A stretch of DNA of 64,000 nucleotides from NCBI GenBank assembly GCA_965224105.1, contig CBDCYH010000002.1:1674001-1738000 (forward strand). The letters run 5' to 3'. Position numbers and translations under genes: made by a program. Source of the stretch: CBDCYH01 sp965224105. GTDB taxonomy: Bacteria > Bacteroidota > Rhodothermia > Rhodothermales > JABDKH01. Shown piece by piece: positions 1 to 8,869 of this stretch (the first letter of the stretch is position 1; the number at the start of each line of letters is the position of its first letter). The notes under the pieces were generated by a model. The model was not told where the DNA came from. It was given only the letters and a program-made list of their open reading frames with translations, and ran no database searches.

Positions 1-1
1 A

Positions 2-1975
2 ATCGAATCGCATAATCATCCATCCGCGGTTGAGCCGTATCAGGGCGCGGCGACGGGCGTTGGGGGGATCCAGCGTGATATCTTCACCATGGGCGCAAGG
101 CCGATCTGTTCGCTTAACTCGCTCCGGTTTGGTTCGCTCGATAACCCGCGGGTGCGCTATCTGTTCGACGGCGTCGTGCGTGGGATTGGCGACTATGGTA
201 ACTCGTTTGGAGTACCCACAGTGGCGGGTGAAGTCTACTTCGATGCATCTTATGAAGGCAATCCGCTGGTCAACGCTATGAGCGTCGGGCTCCTCAAGGT
301 TGGCGGGATGGCTTCGGCGGTTGCGAAGGGCGTCGGTAACCCGGTATACATTGTGGGATCCGATACCGGACGCGACGGAATCCACGGGGCGACCTTTGCC
401 TCGGAAGAAATATCTGATGCGAGTGAGGCGAAACGGCCTAGCGTGCAGGTAGGCGATCCGTTCACAGAAAAACTTCTGCTCGAAGCTACCCTCGAAGCGA
501 TCGACAGCGGAGCCGTCGTCGGGATTCAGGACATGGGCGCCGCCGGAATCACGTGCTCGTCATGCGAAATGAGTGAGAAAGGTGATGCCGGCATGGAGAT
601 CCACATCGACCGCGTGCCGATGCGGGAATCGGGAATGAATCCGTACGAAGTGATGTTGTCTGAATCTCAGGAGCGTATGCTTGTAGTCGTAGAGCAAGGA
701 CGGGAAGCTGAGATTGAACGCATTTTCGACAAGTGGGACCTGCATGCGGTGCAGATCGGGCAGGTTACCGACGACAAGAAGGTTCGCGTGTTCTGGCACG
801 GAGATGTAGTCGCCGAAGTGGAGGCGGAGCACCTCGTCCTGGGTGGCGGCGCGCCAGTGTACTACAGGGAGACGGAACGCCCGAAATACCTGGAGAACAC
901 GCAGGCGTTTCGAACAGAGGATATTCCCGATCTTGATGTAGCGGACGTTGAAGATGCCTGCATCAAACTAATCTCCTCACCAAACATCGCATCTAAGCAG
1001 TGGGTCTATCGCCAATACGATACCACCATTCGGACTAACACCGTTATAGGACCGGGATCTGCGGACGCCGCGGTAGTGCGAATCAAGGGATCGCGGAAAG
1101 CCCTCGCTGTAAAAACAGATTGTAATGCCCGCTACGTCTATCTAAATCCAAGAAAGGGAGGCCAAATAGCGGTTGCAGAATCAGCCCGCAATGTCGTGTG
1201 TGCCGGTGGCGTGCCTGTCGCGATAACAAACTGTCTGAATTATGGTAACCCGTACAAGCCGGAAGTCTACTGGACGTTCAAAGAATCGGTTGGGGGCATG
1301 GGCGACGCGTGCAGAAAATTTGGGACGCCGGTAACGGGCGGGAACGTTTCTTTTTACAACGAGAACCCGGATCAGGCGGTATTCCCTACGCCTACCATCG
1401 GGATGCTTGGTGTGCTTGAGGATGTGGACCTCGCTACGACGATGTCTTTCGCTGATGAGGGGGATGTTGTCCTATTGGTGTCGCCAGAAGACTGGACTGT
1501 GGCTGGCGGAATCGAAGCGAGCGAGTACCTCGCTGTCGTTCATGGACGAACAGCTGGTGATGCGCCAGTCTTTGATCTAGACGAGGAGCTTGCGGTGCAG
1601 CAGACGGTTACGCAGCTCATCCGGGAAGGGGGTGTCAAAAGTGCACACGACGTGTCAGATGGCGGGCTTGCGGTGGCACTTGCGGAGTCGTGCTTCGAGA
1701 AAAATCTGGGCGGCGTCTTTGAGATCCCGGCTGGCCCACGCCTGGACGCCTCCCTTTTTGGGGAGGCCCAATCCCGCATCCTCATTTCCTGCTCGCTGGC
1801 TCGAGGTTCAGAGATTCTTGGCCAGAACTGGCCCGGTTGCCAAATAACACGGTTGGGCTCCGTTCAGGGCTCCAATCTTGAATTGCAGTGGAACGGGAAG
1901 ACTGTAATGGATGTGCCCGTCGCTACACTAAGGAAACAGCACGCCGAGACGATTGAGGCGGTGATGTCGACGTGA
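2..1975 (+). CDS. purL: Phosphoribosylformylglycinamidine synthase, PurL subunit (5' truncated by window edge)
   Basis: FGAM synthase large subunit of de novo purine synthesis; it converts FGAR plus ammonia (from PurQ glutaminase) and ATP to FGAM in the cytoplasm. The frame is open from the first bases and begins inside the ESHNHPSAVEPYQGAATG active-site motif, followed by VGGIQRDIFTMGARP. Both are hallmarks of the small PurL type, so the first ATG in the window at position 89 is internal. About 657 residues are visible against roughly 740 for the family, so some 80 N-terminal residues lie outside. Both AIRS-like ATP-binding halves are present, including the GGNVSFYNE segment and the SAHDVSDGGLAVALAES motif near the C-terminus. 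The gene ends with a TGA and is followed by an 87-bp gap before thioredoxin. Confidence 0.95.
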   Translation: MESHNHPSAVEPYQGAATGVGGIQRDIFTMGARPICSLNSLRFGSLDNPRVRYLFDGVVRGIGDYGNSFGVPTVAGEVYFDASYEGNPLVNAMSVGLLKVGGMASAVAKGVGNPVYIVGSDTGRDGIHGATFASEEISDASEAKRPSVQVGDPFTEKLLLEATLEAIDSGAVVGIQDMGAAGITCSSCEMSEKGDAGMEIHIDRVPMRESGMNPYEVMLSESQERMLVVVEQGREAEIERIFDKWDLHAVQIGQVTDDKKVRVFWHGDVVAEVEAEHLVLGGGAPVYYRETERPKYLENTQAFRTEDIPDLDVADVEDACIKLISSPNIASKQWVYRQYDTTIRTNTVIGPGSADAAVVRIKGSRKALAVKTDCNARYVYLNPRKGGQIAVAESARNVVCAGGVPVAITNCLNYGNPYKPEVYWTFKESVGGMGDACRKFGTPVTGGNVSFYNENPDQAVFPTPTIGMLGVLEDVDLATTMSFADEGDVVLLVSPEDWTVAGGIEASEYLAVVHGRTAGDAPVFDLDEELAVQQTVTQLIREGGVKSAHDVSDGGLAVALAESCFEKNLGGVFEIPAGPRLDASLFGEAQSRILISCSLARGSEILGQNWPGCQITRLGSVQGSNLELQWNGKTVMDVPVATLRKQHAETIEAVMST

Positions 1976-2062
1976 CATTGGCATTGTGGTACACCTGTTG
2001 CAGTCGATATCACAACTACTTTAACAACAGTTTTTCAAATCTAGATTATTATCGGTGACAAT

Positions 2063-2407
2063 ATGGCACAGGACGCCAAGTATTTGACTCTCACGGACGA
2101 AAGCTTTCAGAAGGAAGTGCTGGAGTCTGACGTACCTGTTTTGGTTGATTTTTGGGCTACCTGGTGTGGGCCTTGCCGCATGATCGCTCCGACGATTGAG
2201 GAGTTGGCTGCGGATTACGAAGGGCGAGCCCGGATCGCAAAGCTGGACATAGATCACAATCAGCAGATCCCGATGACCTACGGCGTTCGGTCTATCCCGA
2301 CGCTGCTCTTCTTTAAGGATGGCAAGGTGGTCGATCAGCTGGTTGGCGCGGCGCCTAAGAAAACGCTGGCAGACAAGCTGGACAATCTCATCGGTCAACC
2401 CGTTTAG
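2063..2407 (+). CDS. trxA: Thioredoxin
   Basis: Small cytoplasmic dithiol-disulfide oxidoreductase that reduces protein disulfides. The 114-residue product has the WCGPC active site inside VDFWATWCGPCRMIAP, the cis-proline segment SIPTLLFFKDG, and the C-terminal helix, so the fold is complete and of normal length. It is followed after 14 bp by thioredoxin reductase on the same strand, which makes a self-contained trxA-trxB operon. The ATG is the first in frame and matches the usual family start. Confidence 0.96.
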   Translation: MAQDAKYLTLTDESFQKEVLESDVPVLVDFWATWCGPCRMIAPTIEELAADYEGRARIAKLDIDHNQQIPMTYGVRSIPTLLFFKDGKVVDQLVGAAPKKTLADKLDNLIGQPV

Positions 2408-2421
2408 GTTAAAGTATCATT

Positions 2422-3402
2422 ATGGCAGATATCAGGTTTGACTCTGATTCCGTACAGGATGTTGTGATTGTTGGAACAGGCCCGGCAGGCCTGACTGCGG
2501 CGCTGTACGCCGCAAGAGCAAATCTGAATCCGCTTGTGTTGCAGGGTCCGGAACCGGGTGGTCAGCTGATCACCACCACGGATGTTGAGAACTTCCCGGG
2601 ATTCCCCGAAGGCGTGCTCGGCCCGGACCTCATGCAACTATTCGAAAAGCAGGCCACGCGCTTCGGTGCCGACCTGCAGTATGGTACCGTAACGAAAGTG
2701 GATTTTTCTGAGCGCCCGTACAAACTGATAGTCGACGACGAGCGAGGGATACTGGCAAATACTGTGATCATCTCGACCGGAGCGTCTGCGAAATACCTTG
2801 GACTGAAAAATGAGTCCAGGCTTTTGGGAAAAGGAGTTTCGGCCTGCGCTACGTGTGACGGTGCGTTCTTCCGCAATGTCCCGGTCGCGATAGTAGGGGG
2901 TGGCGACACCGCCCTCGAGGAGGCGCTTTTTCTCACACGCTTTGCAAGCAAGGTGTATCTGATTCATCGGCGTGATGAACTGCGTGGATCGAAAATCATG
3001 CAGGATCGCGTTTTTGCAAACGACAAGATCGAAGTCATCTGGAATACCGTTGTCGAGGACGTTCTTGGTGATGATGCCGTGACCGGTTTGACGATTCGCA
3101 ACAATCAGACGGATGAAACCACATTACTCGAAGTTGAGGGTTTCTTTGTCGCAATTGGCCACAAACCCAACACGGATATTTTTTCGGATTGGCTCGACCT
3201 TAACGATCAAGGATATATACAAACCAAGCCCGACTCCACTTATACCAACGTGGAGGGTGTATTCGCCTGCGGCGATGCGCAAGACCACGTCTATCGACAG
3301 GCGGTGACGGCAGCCGGAACCGGTTGCATGGCGGCGATTGATGCAGAAAGGTGGCTGGCAGAGCAGGAGGATAGCGAGTCGCTGAAAGTAGCAGTTACCT
3401 GA
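2422..3402 (+). CDS. trxB: Thioredoxin-disulfide reductase
   Basis: NADPH- and FAD-dependent flavoprotein that recycles thioredoxin. The 326 residues contain the N-terminal FAD dinucleotide motif (VIVGTGPAGLTAALYAAR), the redox-active CATC pair within SACATCDGAFF, the NADPH-binding GGGDTALEEA motif, and the C-terminal FAD contact GVFACGDAQD. Length is typical of the bacterial low-molecular-weight type. It lies directly downstream of trxA and is probably co-transcribed. The coding stretch is followed by a repeat-rich intergenic region. Confidence 0.96.
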   Translation: MADIRFDSDSVQDVVIVGTGPAGLTAALYAARANLNPLVLQGPEPGGQLITTTDVENFPGFPEGVLGPDLMQLFEKQATRFGADLQYGTVTKVDFSERPYKLIVDDERGILANTVIISTGASAKYLGLKNESRLLGKGVSACATCDGAFFRNVPVAIVGGGDTALEEALFLTRFASKVYLIHRRDELRGSKIMQDRVFANDKIEVIWNTVVEDVLGDDAVTGLTIRNNQTDETTLLEVEGFFVAIGHKPNTDIFSDWLDLNDQGYIQTKPDSTYTNVEGVFACGDAQDHVYRQAVTAAGTGCMAAIDAERWLAEQEDSESLKVAVT

Positions 3403-4758
3403 TGTAATTCTGGCCTCCGAGCCGCGTGGCAATCTCCCAATGCCGAGCTCTGTAGATGGAGATCGCCGCGTCGCCCTTCGGGTCTCCTCGCGATGACTGC
3501 TTGTTTTTATGTGTATCGATTATGGCTCCTGTGGCAACCAGCACAAACTGTATGGACCCCAGATCACGTCTGGGGTGACACGTTGGTGATGAGAAGACAA
3601 TCCAGCGTCAAACGAATGCCTCGGCGGTGAATGTCTCTTCCCACGTGTCATTCCAGCCCCCGAGCCGGAATCCATGGAACGGTGACAACCAGCACAAACT
3701 GTATGGATCCTGGATCAAGTCCAGGATGACGCCTGGGTGGTCGAATGGAACTCTGCGGCTAACGAATGCGTCGGCGGTGGATGTCTCTTCCCACGTGTCA
3801 TTCCAGCCCCCGAGCTGGAATCCATGCAACGGTGACAACGAGCTCGTCATTGCGAGCGGCTACTGCCGCGTGGCAATCTCCCAATGCCGAGCTCTGTAGA
3901 TGGAGATCGCCGCGTCGCCCTTCGGGACTCCTCGCGATGACTGCTTGTTTTTATGTGTATCGATTATGGCTCCTGTGACAACCACCGCAAACTGTATGGA
4001 TCCTGGATCGAGTCCAGGATGACGCCTGGGTGGTCGAATGGAACTCTGCGGTTAACGAATGCCTCGGCGGTGAATGTCTCTTCCCACGTGTCATTCCAGC
4101 CCCCGAGCTGGAATCCATGGAACGGTGACGATCAGCTCAAACTGTATGGATCCTGGATCAAGTCCAGGATGACGCCTGGGTGGTCGAATGGAACTCTGCG
4201 GTTAGACGAATGCCTCGGCGGTGAATGTCTCTTCCCCCGTGCCATTCCAGCCCCCCAGCTGGAATCCATGCAACGGTGACAACCACCGCAAACTGTATGG
4301 ATCCTGGATCGAGTCCAGGATGACGCCTGGGTGGTCGAATGGAACTCTGCGGTTAACGAATGCCTCGGCGGTGAATGTCTCTTCCCACGTGTCATTCCAG
4401 CCCCCGAGCTGGAATCCATGGAACGGTGACGATCAGCTCAAACTGTATGGATCCTGGATCAAGTCCAGGATGACGCCTGGGTGGTCGAATGGAACTCTGC
4501 GGTTAGACGAATGCCTCGGCGGTGGATGTCTCTTCCCACGTGTCATTCCAGCCCCCGAGCTGGAATCCATGGAACGGTGACAACCAGCTCAAACTGTATG
4601 GATCCTGGATCAAGTCCAGGATGACGCCTGGGTGGTCGAATGGAACTCTGTTGTTAACGAATGCCTCGGCGGTGAATGTCTCTTCCCACGTGCCATTTCA
4701 GCCCCGAGCTGGGATCCATGCAACGGTGACAACCAGCTCGCCGCTTGAGCAAATCAGC
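3403..4758. repeat. Tandem palindromic repeat array (~150-bp units, ~301-bp higher-order unit)
   Basis: No gene is supported here. The stretch is a head-to-tail array: the same landmark (aaactgtatgga) recurs at 3696, 3989, 4139, 4290, 4440 and 4591, giving periods of 150 and 151 bp. Units alternate in small variants (accaccgc before the landmark with gatcgagtcc after it, versus gatcagctc with gatcaagtcc), so 3989-4289 and 4290-4590 form two copies of a 301-bp dimer. Each unit carries two perfect palindromes: ATCCTGGA/TCCAGGAT around a 5-nt loop, and ATTCCAGC/GCTGGAAT around CCCCGA. A MITE-like element separates the first unit from the others. The long open frames across the array arise from repeat periodicity. 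Confidence 0.9.
3843..3943. repeat. MITE-like element, ~100 bp with imperfect terminal inverted repeats
   Basis: Begins CTCGTCATTGCGAG and ends with a near-complement CTCGCGATGAC. A second copy lacking the left end lies at about 3417-3503, and both run into the same tail (tgcttgtttttatgtgtatcgattatggctcctgtg). Related copies occur near 16.83, 30.60, 31.19 and 31.34 kb. There is no coding capacity, so mobilisation, if any, would be in trans. Confidence 0.75.
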
Positions 4759-5622
4759 CTACTTCTTGATAAACGTCTTCGCGACAAACCAGACGTTTTC
4801 CTTTCTTTCGCGAAGTCGGCGAGTAAAGTAGGGAAGCCACTCCGTTCCGTACGGCACATAGACGCGCATGTTGTATCCCGCATTCGCGATAGCGAGTTGC
4901 GTACCGGGTCGCATCCCAAACAACATTTGAAATTCGAATCTGTCGGAAGCGATTCCTTTTTCCTGAACGAACTGCTTGGTAGCATCAATAAGTAGGTCGT
5001 CGTGCGTTGCGATGCCCGGGTAACGCCCGTTAACAATGAGCGTTTTCATGTATTCGATGTATCGCTCGCGTATGATGGACATTTTCTGATATGCCAATTC
5101 CGCTGGTTCCTTATATGCGCCTTTGCACAGACGAACGCGGGCGTTGAGATCGCACATTCGCTGAATGTCCTTTTCGGTGCGCTTCAGATAGGCCTGCAGG
5201 ACAATGCCTACGTTGTCCGGATAGTCAGCGTAGACCTCCTCAAAAATTTTCAGCGTCAGCTCGCAGATGTCCGTTCCCTCCATGTCCAGTCGGATGAAAA
5301 CGTCGTTGGCCTTCGCGGCGTTGAGTACGGTGCGCAGCGATCGGATGCAAAATTGCTCATCAATCTTCTGCCCCATCATCGAGAGCTTGATCGAAATGTT
5401 GCCGTCAATATCCAGGAGTTCGCGTCGGGCCGCGAGCGAATCGATGATGTGCAGGAAGTTGTCTCGCGCCTGCTCAGCCAGAACTATCTGATCGACATAC
5501 TCGCCCAACAGGTCTAGAGTCGTGTGCAGTCCTTTGGCCTTGAGGTCTGCCAGGATTGGAAACGTGTCCTCCAGGTTTTCTGCTGCGACGAACCTGCTGG
5601 CGAGACGAAACGGAAGGCGCAT
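4759..5622 (-). CDS. Proline dehydrogenase (monofunctional, FAD-dependent)
   Basis: Oxidises L-proline to pyrroline-5-carboxylate, passing electrons to the respiratory chain; membrane-associated beta/alpha barrel flavoenzyme. The 287-residue protein shows the family N-terminal helix (RFVAAENLEDT), the DLLGE strand, SIKLSMMG, the RLDMEGTDICELTL flavin/substrate segment, RVRLCKGAYKEP, and the C-terminal substrate-binding RRLRERKEN segment. A stop codon directly abuts the ATG upstream, so the start is fixed. The product is slightly shorter than Bacillus or Deinococcus monofunctional enzymes (about 305). No P5C dehydrogenase domain is fused. It is divergent from pdxH with an 80-bp shared spacer. 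Confidence 0.92.
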   Translation of the reverse strand: MRLPFRLASRFVAAENLEDTFPILADLKAKGLHTTLDLLGEYVDQIVLAEQARDNFLHIIDSLAARRELLDIDGNISIKLSMMGQKIDEQFCIRSLRTVLNAAKANDVFIRLDMEGTDICELTLKIFEEVYADYPDNVGIVLQAYLKRTEKDIQRMCDLNARVRLCKGAYKEPAELAYQKMSIIRERYIEYMKTLIVNGRYPGIATHDDLLIDATKQFVQEKGIASDRFEFQMLFGMRPGTQLAIANAGYNMRVYVPYGTEWLPYFTRRLRERKENVWFVAKTFIKK

Positions 5623-5701
5623 TCATGCTTTAGATTTGTGAACGATGGGGTAAATTACTCCAATCGCAATGATAACCAAAGACCCGCGATGAGCCAATAA
5701 G

Positions 5702-6337
5702 GTGGACTACTCCCAGAAACGGAAAACCTATTCTTCCAATACCCTCGATGTAGCAGACGTCCATGCTTCCCCAGTGGATCAGTTCTCGATGTGGTTTGCA
5801 GAAGCGATTTCAGAATGTGCTCACGAGGTAAACGCGATGACACTCGCAACCGCCACGTCCCAGGCGATCCCGTCGGCGCGGATTATACTCCTGAAGAGTT
5901 TCGATGAGTCAGGCTTTGTGTTCTTTACGAATTACAACAGCCGCAAAGGGGGGGAATTGTCAGAGAATCCGAATGCCGCCCTGGTATCGTGGTGGCCCGA
6001 GCTTGAGCGCCAGGTTAGGATCGAGGGAGTCGTTGTCCGCATCGATGCTGTCGAATCGGATGCGTACTTCGGAAGCCGGCCCAGGGGTAGCAAAATTGGT
6101 GCGTGGGCTTCTCCACAAAGTCAGCGGATAGTCAATCGAGGTGCTCTCGAGCAGGGAGTGGCGGAAATCGAAAACCGATTTGGAGACGGGGAGATTAAAC
6201 GGCCAGCCCACTGGGGCGGTTACCGACTGGTACCTAAGCGCATCGAGTTTTGGCAGGGCCGACCGAGCCGGATTCATGATCGCGTGGTGTACGAAAAGAA
6301 CGGATCCGGCTGGGACGTTTTTCGCGTTGCCCCGTAA
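5702..6337 (+). CDS. pdxH: Pyridoxamine/pyridoxine 5'-phosphate oxidase
   Basis: FMN-dependent oxidase making pyridoxal 5'-phosphate in the salvage and final biosynthetic step. The 211 residues show the family order: N-terminal YSSNTLDVADVHASP, the MTLATAT and PSARIILLKSFDESGFVFFTNYNSRKG FMN-binding region (shown in part), then IEGVVVRI, the GSKIGAWASPQSQ substrate loop, and the C-terminal PKRIEFWQGRPSRIHDR with terminal RVAP. The start is GTG at 5702; no upstream in-frame alternative looks better. A small exported protein on the other strand follows convergently 11 bp downstream. Confidence 0.94.
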   Translation: MDYSQKRKTYSSNTLDVADVHASPVDQFSMWFAEAISECAHEVNAMTLATATSQAIPSARIILLKSFDESGFVFFTNYNSRKGGELSENPNAALVSWWPELERQVRIEGVVVRIDAVESDAYFGSRPRGSKIGAWASPQSQRIVNRGALEQGVAEIENRFGDGEIKRPAHWGGYRLVPKRIEFWQGRPSRIHDRVVYEKNGSGWDVFRVAP

Positions 6338-6348
6338 TGTCTCATCCG

Positions 6349-6837
6349 CTATCTAAACTGGCGGTCGGTGTATTTCAGCATCGTGTCTCTGGTAATCACT
6401 CTCCATTGTGGAGGTGAGACCTTCCCGTTGTTTAGTCGAAACGAAGCCTTCAGCAGTATTTCCTTCGATGATTGCTCCGCGCCCTTGTGGCTGAATGATC
6501 CCCAGTGAAAGATCCAGTATAGATCGGCAGCGGATTTATCGAGGATGGAGGAGATCTTCTCCGCAAGGAATCGCGCGTCCGCGACCGCCGATCTGCCGCT
6601 ATTCTCTGCCACCTCCCGTATCACCACGACGCCCCTTTTTTTTGAGTCAGGCAGGGTCTCGTAAACGGTAACGCTGGCAAGGCTTTCGGAAAGGTATCCT
6701 GACCATGTGAGGACGGTGTCCAGGATAGCCTGGGAGCGCGCCTGTTTGGCTGGCGTGACGCACAGCAATAGGCCCAGTAAACAGAAAACCCGGACTGGAC
6801 CGGAATGGTGGACGCTAAACCGATAAAAATGGCGCAT
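6349..6837 (-). CDS. Exported protein of unknown function
   Basis: No family recognised. A longer in-frame reading extends back to 7083 but would overlap the start of the divergent kinase gene; the ATG at 6837 instead gives a clean Sec signal peptide (hydrophobic VFCLLGLLLCVTP, cleavage likely after ARSQA) and a 162-residue product. The mature part is a single small domain containing VTVYETLPDSKKRGVVVIRE and ending WRVITRDTMLKYTDRQFR. Periplasmic or surface location is inferred from the signal peptide only. Confidence 0.6.
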   Translation of the reverse strand: MRHFYRFSVHHSGPVRVFCLLGLLLCVTPAKQARSQAILDTVLTWSGYLSESLASVTVYETLPDSKKRGVVVIREVAENSGRSAVADARFLAEKISSILDKSAADLYWIFHWGSFSHKGAEQSSKEILLKASFRLNNGKVSPPQWRVITRDTMLKYTDRQFR

Positions 6838-6988
6838 GGTGCGGTGAAACAGTGACGATGATCCTGCCCGAGAAACACCCTTCGTCGGCATTGATAACCC
6901 CCGATTTCGTTTAAGCCGGGAGCCGCTGTGCCGATCCTCAAAACTCGTATATCCTGCATTTATTGACACCTGGCCCCTAATTCTTTCC

Positions 6989-8311
6989 ATGCAAGCAAGC
7001 GAAATGCCTGACGAAACTCCCAGCCAGGAGCCAGTCGCCCAAGAAGAAAACGAACGCCCGATCGTTCTTGTTGTCGAAGACAACGAATGGGTCCAGGGTT
7101 ACGTCGTCAAAATTTTCGGCCCTGAGTACAACGTAGAGATCGCGTCCGACGGTGTCTACGCGATGGAGAAGTTGGAGAAGATTCTTCCCGACCTCATCAT
7201 CCTGGACATTATGATGCCCCGCATGGATGGCAACGAAGTGTTCCGCAAGCTGAAAGAGACACCAAAACTATCTCGTATTCCGGTAATCATGTTTACCGCG
7301 ATCTCATCCGAAGAAAACCGTTTGGAAGGTTTGGAGATGGGAGCTGACGATTACATTGGCAAGCCATTCAACCCGCGAGAGCTTTTGGCTCGTGCCAAGA
7401 ACCTGATCCAGCTGCGCAGACAGGAGCGCGAGCTTGCCCTACTTAATCAGCATCTGGAAACCCGGGTGTCTGAGCAAGTTGCCCTAATTACAAAGGCACG
7501 CGAGGCTTACGAAAAGAAACTCATTCAGGCGGTGGAAGTGGCGGAGGAGGCCAACGACGTCAAGAGTTTCATCCTGAAAAATATCTCAAGCGAGATTCGG
7601 ACTCCGATAACAAACATTCTTGGCTTTGCAGAAATCCTTGAGGAAAGAGTGTCTGAGGAAGACCAGTCGTTTGTTAACTACATCGAAGTCAACGGCCGCC
7701 GGTTGTTGGAAACGATCAGTACGATCCTGGACTTTAGCCGAATCATGGTTGGACAGATCGATCTGATGCAGACTGCGGAGAGTTTGAGTGATGTTGTTCG
7801 GTCTGCCATTGCACGTTACGAGCCCGCGGTCGCCGAAAAGCCCGTCACCATCCGGGGACTAATTGCGGATGGGAACGATGAGATCGCTGTCGACCGACCA
7901 GCAGTTGATGCTATCATGAACCATCTTATTTCGAATGCTGTAAAATTTACAGCCGAGGGTGAGATAGTTGTTCGTGCTGCACAGAAAGATGGTGTCTTGT
8001 CGATTCAGGTTAGCGACACGGGAATTGGTATTTCTGACGAGTTCATGCCTGACCTGTTCAAGCCGTTCAAGCAGGAGACGCAGAATGGAGAGAGAACGTT
8101 TGACGGAACAGGTGTGGGGCTAACTATTGCCAAGAAGCTCGCGAATCTAATGGGCGGAGACATCCGCGCCAAGAGCGAGAAAGGAAAGGGTTCTTCGTTC
8201 GCCGTCGTACTTCCGAGTAGAGCTAAACAAGCAGCAGAGCGGGCACCGCAGCCAGGCAAACACGCGAAGCCAGACGCAGCCAGTGAAGTGGTTGCAGAGA
8301 CTGCAGCCTAG
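6989..8311 (+). CDS. REC-HisKA-HATPase hybrid protein lacking the phospho-acceptor histidine
   Basis: A 440-residue cytoplasmic signalling protein. Residues 24-140 are a receiver domain with acidic pocket VVEDN, phospho-acceptor Asp73 (LIILDIMMPRMDG), Thr103 and Lys125 (GKPF). A coiled coil (about 141-190) leads to a HisKA-type helix, then an HATPase with N-box (NHLISNAVKFT, Asn316), G1 (DTGIGI), F-box (FKPFKQ) and G2 (GTGVGLTIAKK). In the H-box, where the family has SHEIRTP, this protein reads SSEIRTP: residue 201 is Ser (codon agc at 7589). The ATPase looks intact but the autophosphorylation site is missing, so it may bind ATP and act as a phosphorylation-gated scaffold. No transmembrane segment. 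The C-terminal ~30 residues are Ala/Pro-rich and likely disordered. Confidence 0.9.
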   Translation: MQASEMPDETPSQEPVAQEENERPIVLVVEDNEWVQGYVVKIFGPEYNVEIASDGVYAMEKLEKILPDLIILDIMMPRMDGNEVFRKLKETPKLSRIPVIMFTAISSEENRLEGLEMGADDYIGKPFNPRELLARAKNLIQLRRQERELALLNQHLETRVSEQVALITKAREAYEKKLIQAVEVAEEANDVKSFILKNISSEIRTPITNILGFAEILEERVSEEDQSFVNYIEVNGRRLLETISTILDFSRIMVGQIDLMQTAESLSDVVRSAIARYEPAVAEKPVTIRGLIADGNDEIAVDRPAVDAIMNHLISNAVKFTAEGEIVVRAAQKDGVLSIQVSDTGIGISDEFMPDLFKPFKQETQNGERTFDGTGVGLTIAKKLANLMGGDIRAKSEKGKGSSFAVVLPSRAKQAAERAPQPGKHAKPDAASEVVAETAA

Positions 8312-8668
8312 TTAGGAGCCGGAGAGTACACCCGGTCCGTCGCAGAAGATGTAGTCTACACCGTAGTCAATCTGTTGGAGAAATCCGTCTCTGGTGATCT
8401 CCATATGCGAAATTTCCTCCAGCGCTCCTGTTGCCGGATTCCAATCCAGACTCTGATACCTCACGACCAGTTTTTCAACCTCCTCTCGCTCTGGGCCGAA
8501 AGACCAGCGCACGATGATGCAGGTGAAAATCTTTAACATGTCGAAGGGCTCCGAAGGAATGTCAATCCGCAGGTCGAAGGAGGTGGACGGGAAGTGTCGG
8601 GCGAGATCTTTCCGGATCAACTCCAGGGTGGAGTGGGCGGTAATCCGGACCGTATCAAAGTTGTGCAT
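8312..8668 (-). CDS. Small LPD29-like protein
   Basis: The 118-residue product resembles from memory the large-polyvalent-protein-associated domain 29 (LPD29): an N-terminal IRKDLARHFPSTSFDLRI (family pattern IRk.Lk..FP...F.v), then a strand with IIVRWSFGPEREEVEKLV (family pattern VrW.dGPt..eVe.iv). It stands alone here, not inside a large phage or plasmid polyprotein. It is convergent with and directly abuts the kinase gene. Function unknown; a role in DNA transactions would be guesswork. Confidence 0.5.
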   Translation of the reverse strand: MHNFDTVRITAHSTLELIRKDLARHFPSTSFDLRIDIPSEPFDMLKIFTCIIVRWSFGPEREEVEKLVVRYQSLDWNPATGALEEISHMEITRDGFLQQIDYGVDYIFCDGPGVLSGS

Positions 8669-8869
8669 TTGTAGGGATGATGTTCAATAAAACGGTACTC
8701 TAGCGTGTCTTTACTAACGTTTGAAAGTACCAGAATCGCGATGAGGTGTTATTCTGGCCCAGGAATCAAGAATTATCAACACCTTAGGCAAAGTAGGTCC
8801 TGATAAAAAAATGGGAACAGATTCTGCGTACTTTGTAAAATGCGAACCAACTAAACGAGATTGAAATTT

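Noticed and set aside
3608..4580. Long open frames on both strands across the palindromic array
   Set aside because: They repeat the same peptide with the repeat period, lack starts with ribosome sites and match nothing; they are artefacts of the repeat.
3989..4740. CRISPR array suggested by regular ~150-bp repeats
   Set aside because: The repeated unit fills the whole period with no unique spacers, and the units contain palindromes shared with dispersed intergenic elements. No cas genes are nearby.
6838..7083. N-terminal extension of the exported protein at 6349-6837
   Set aside because: The extension overlaps the divergent kinase coding region and would hide an otherwise clean signal peptide.
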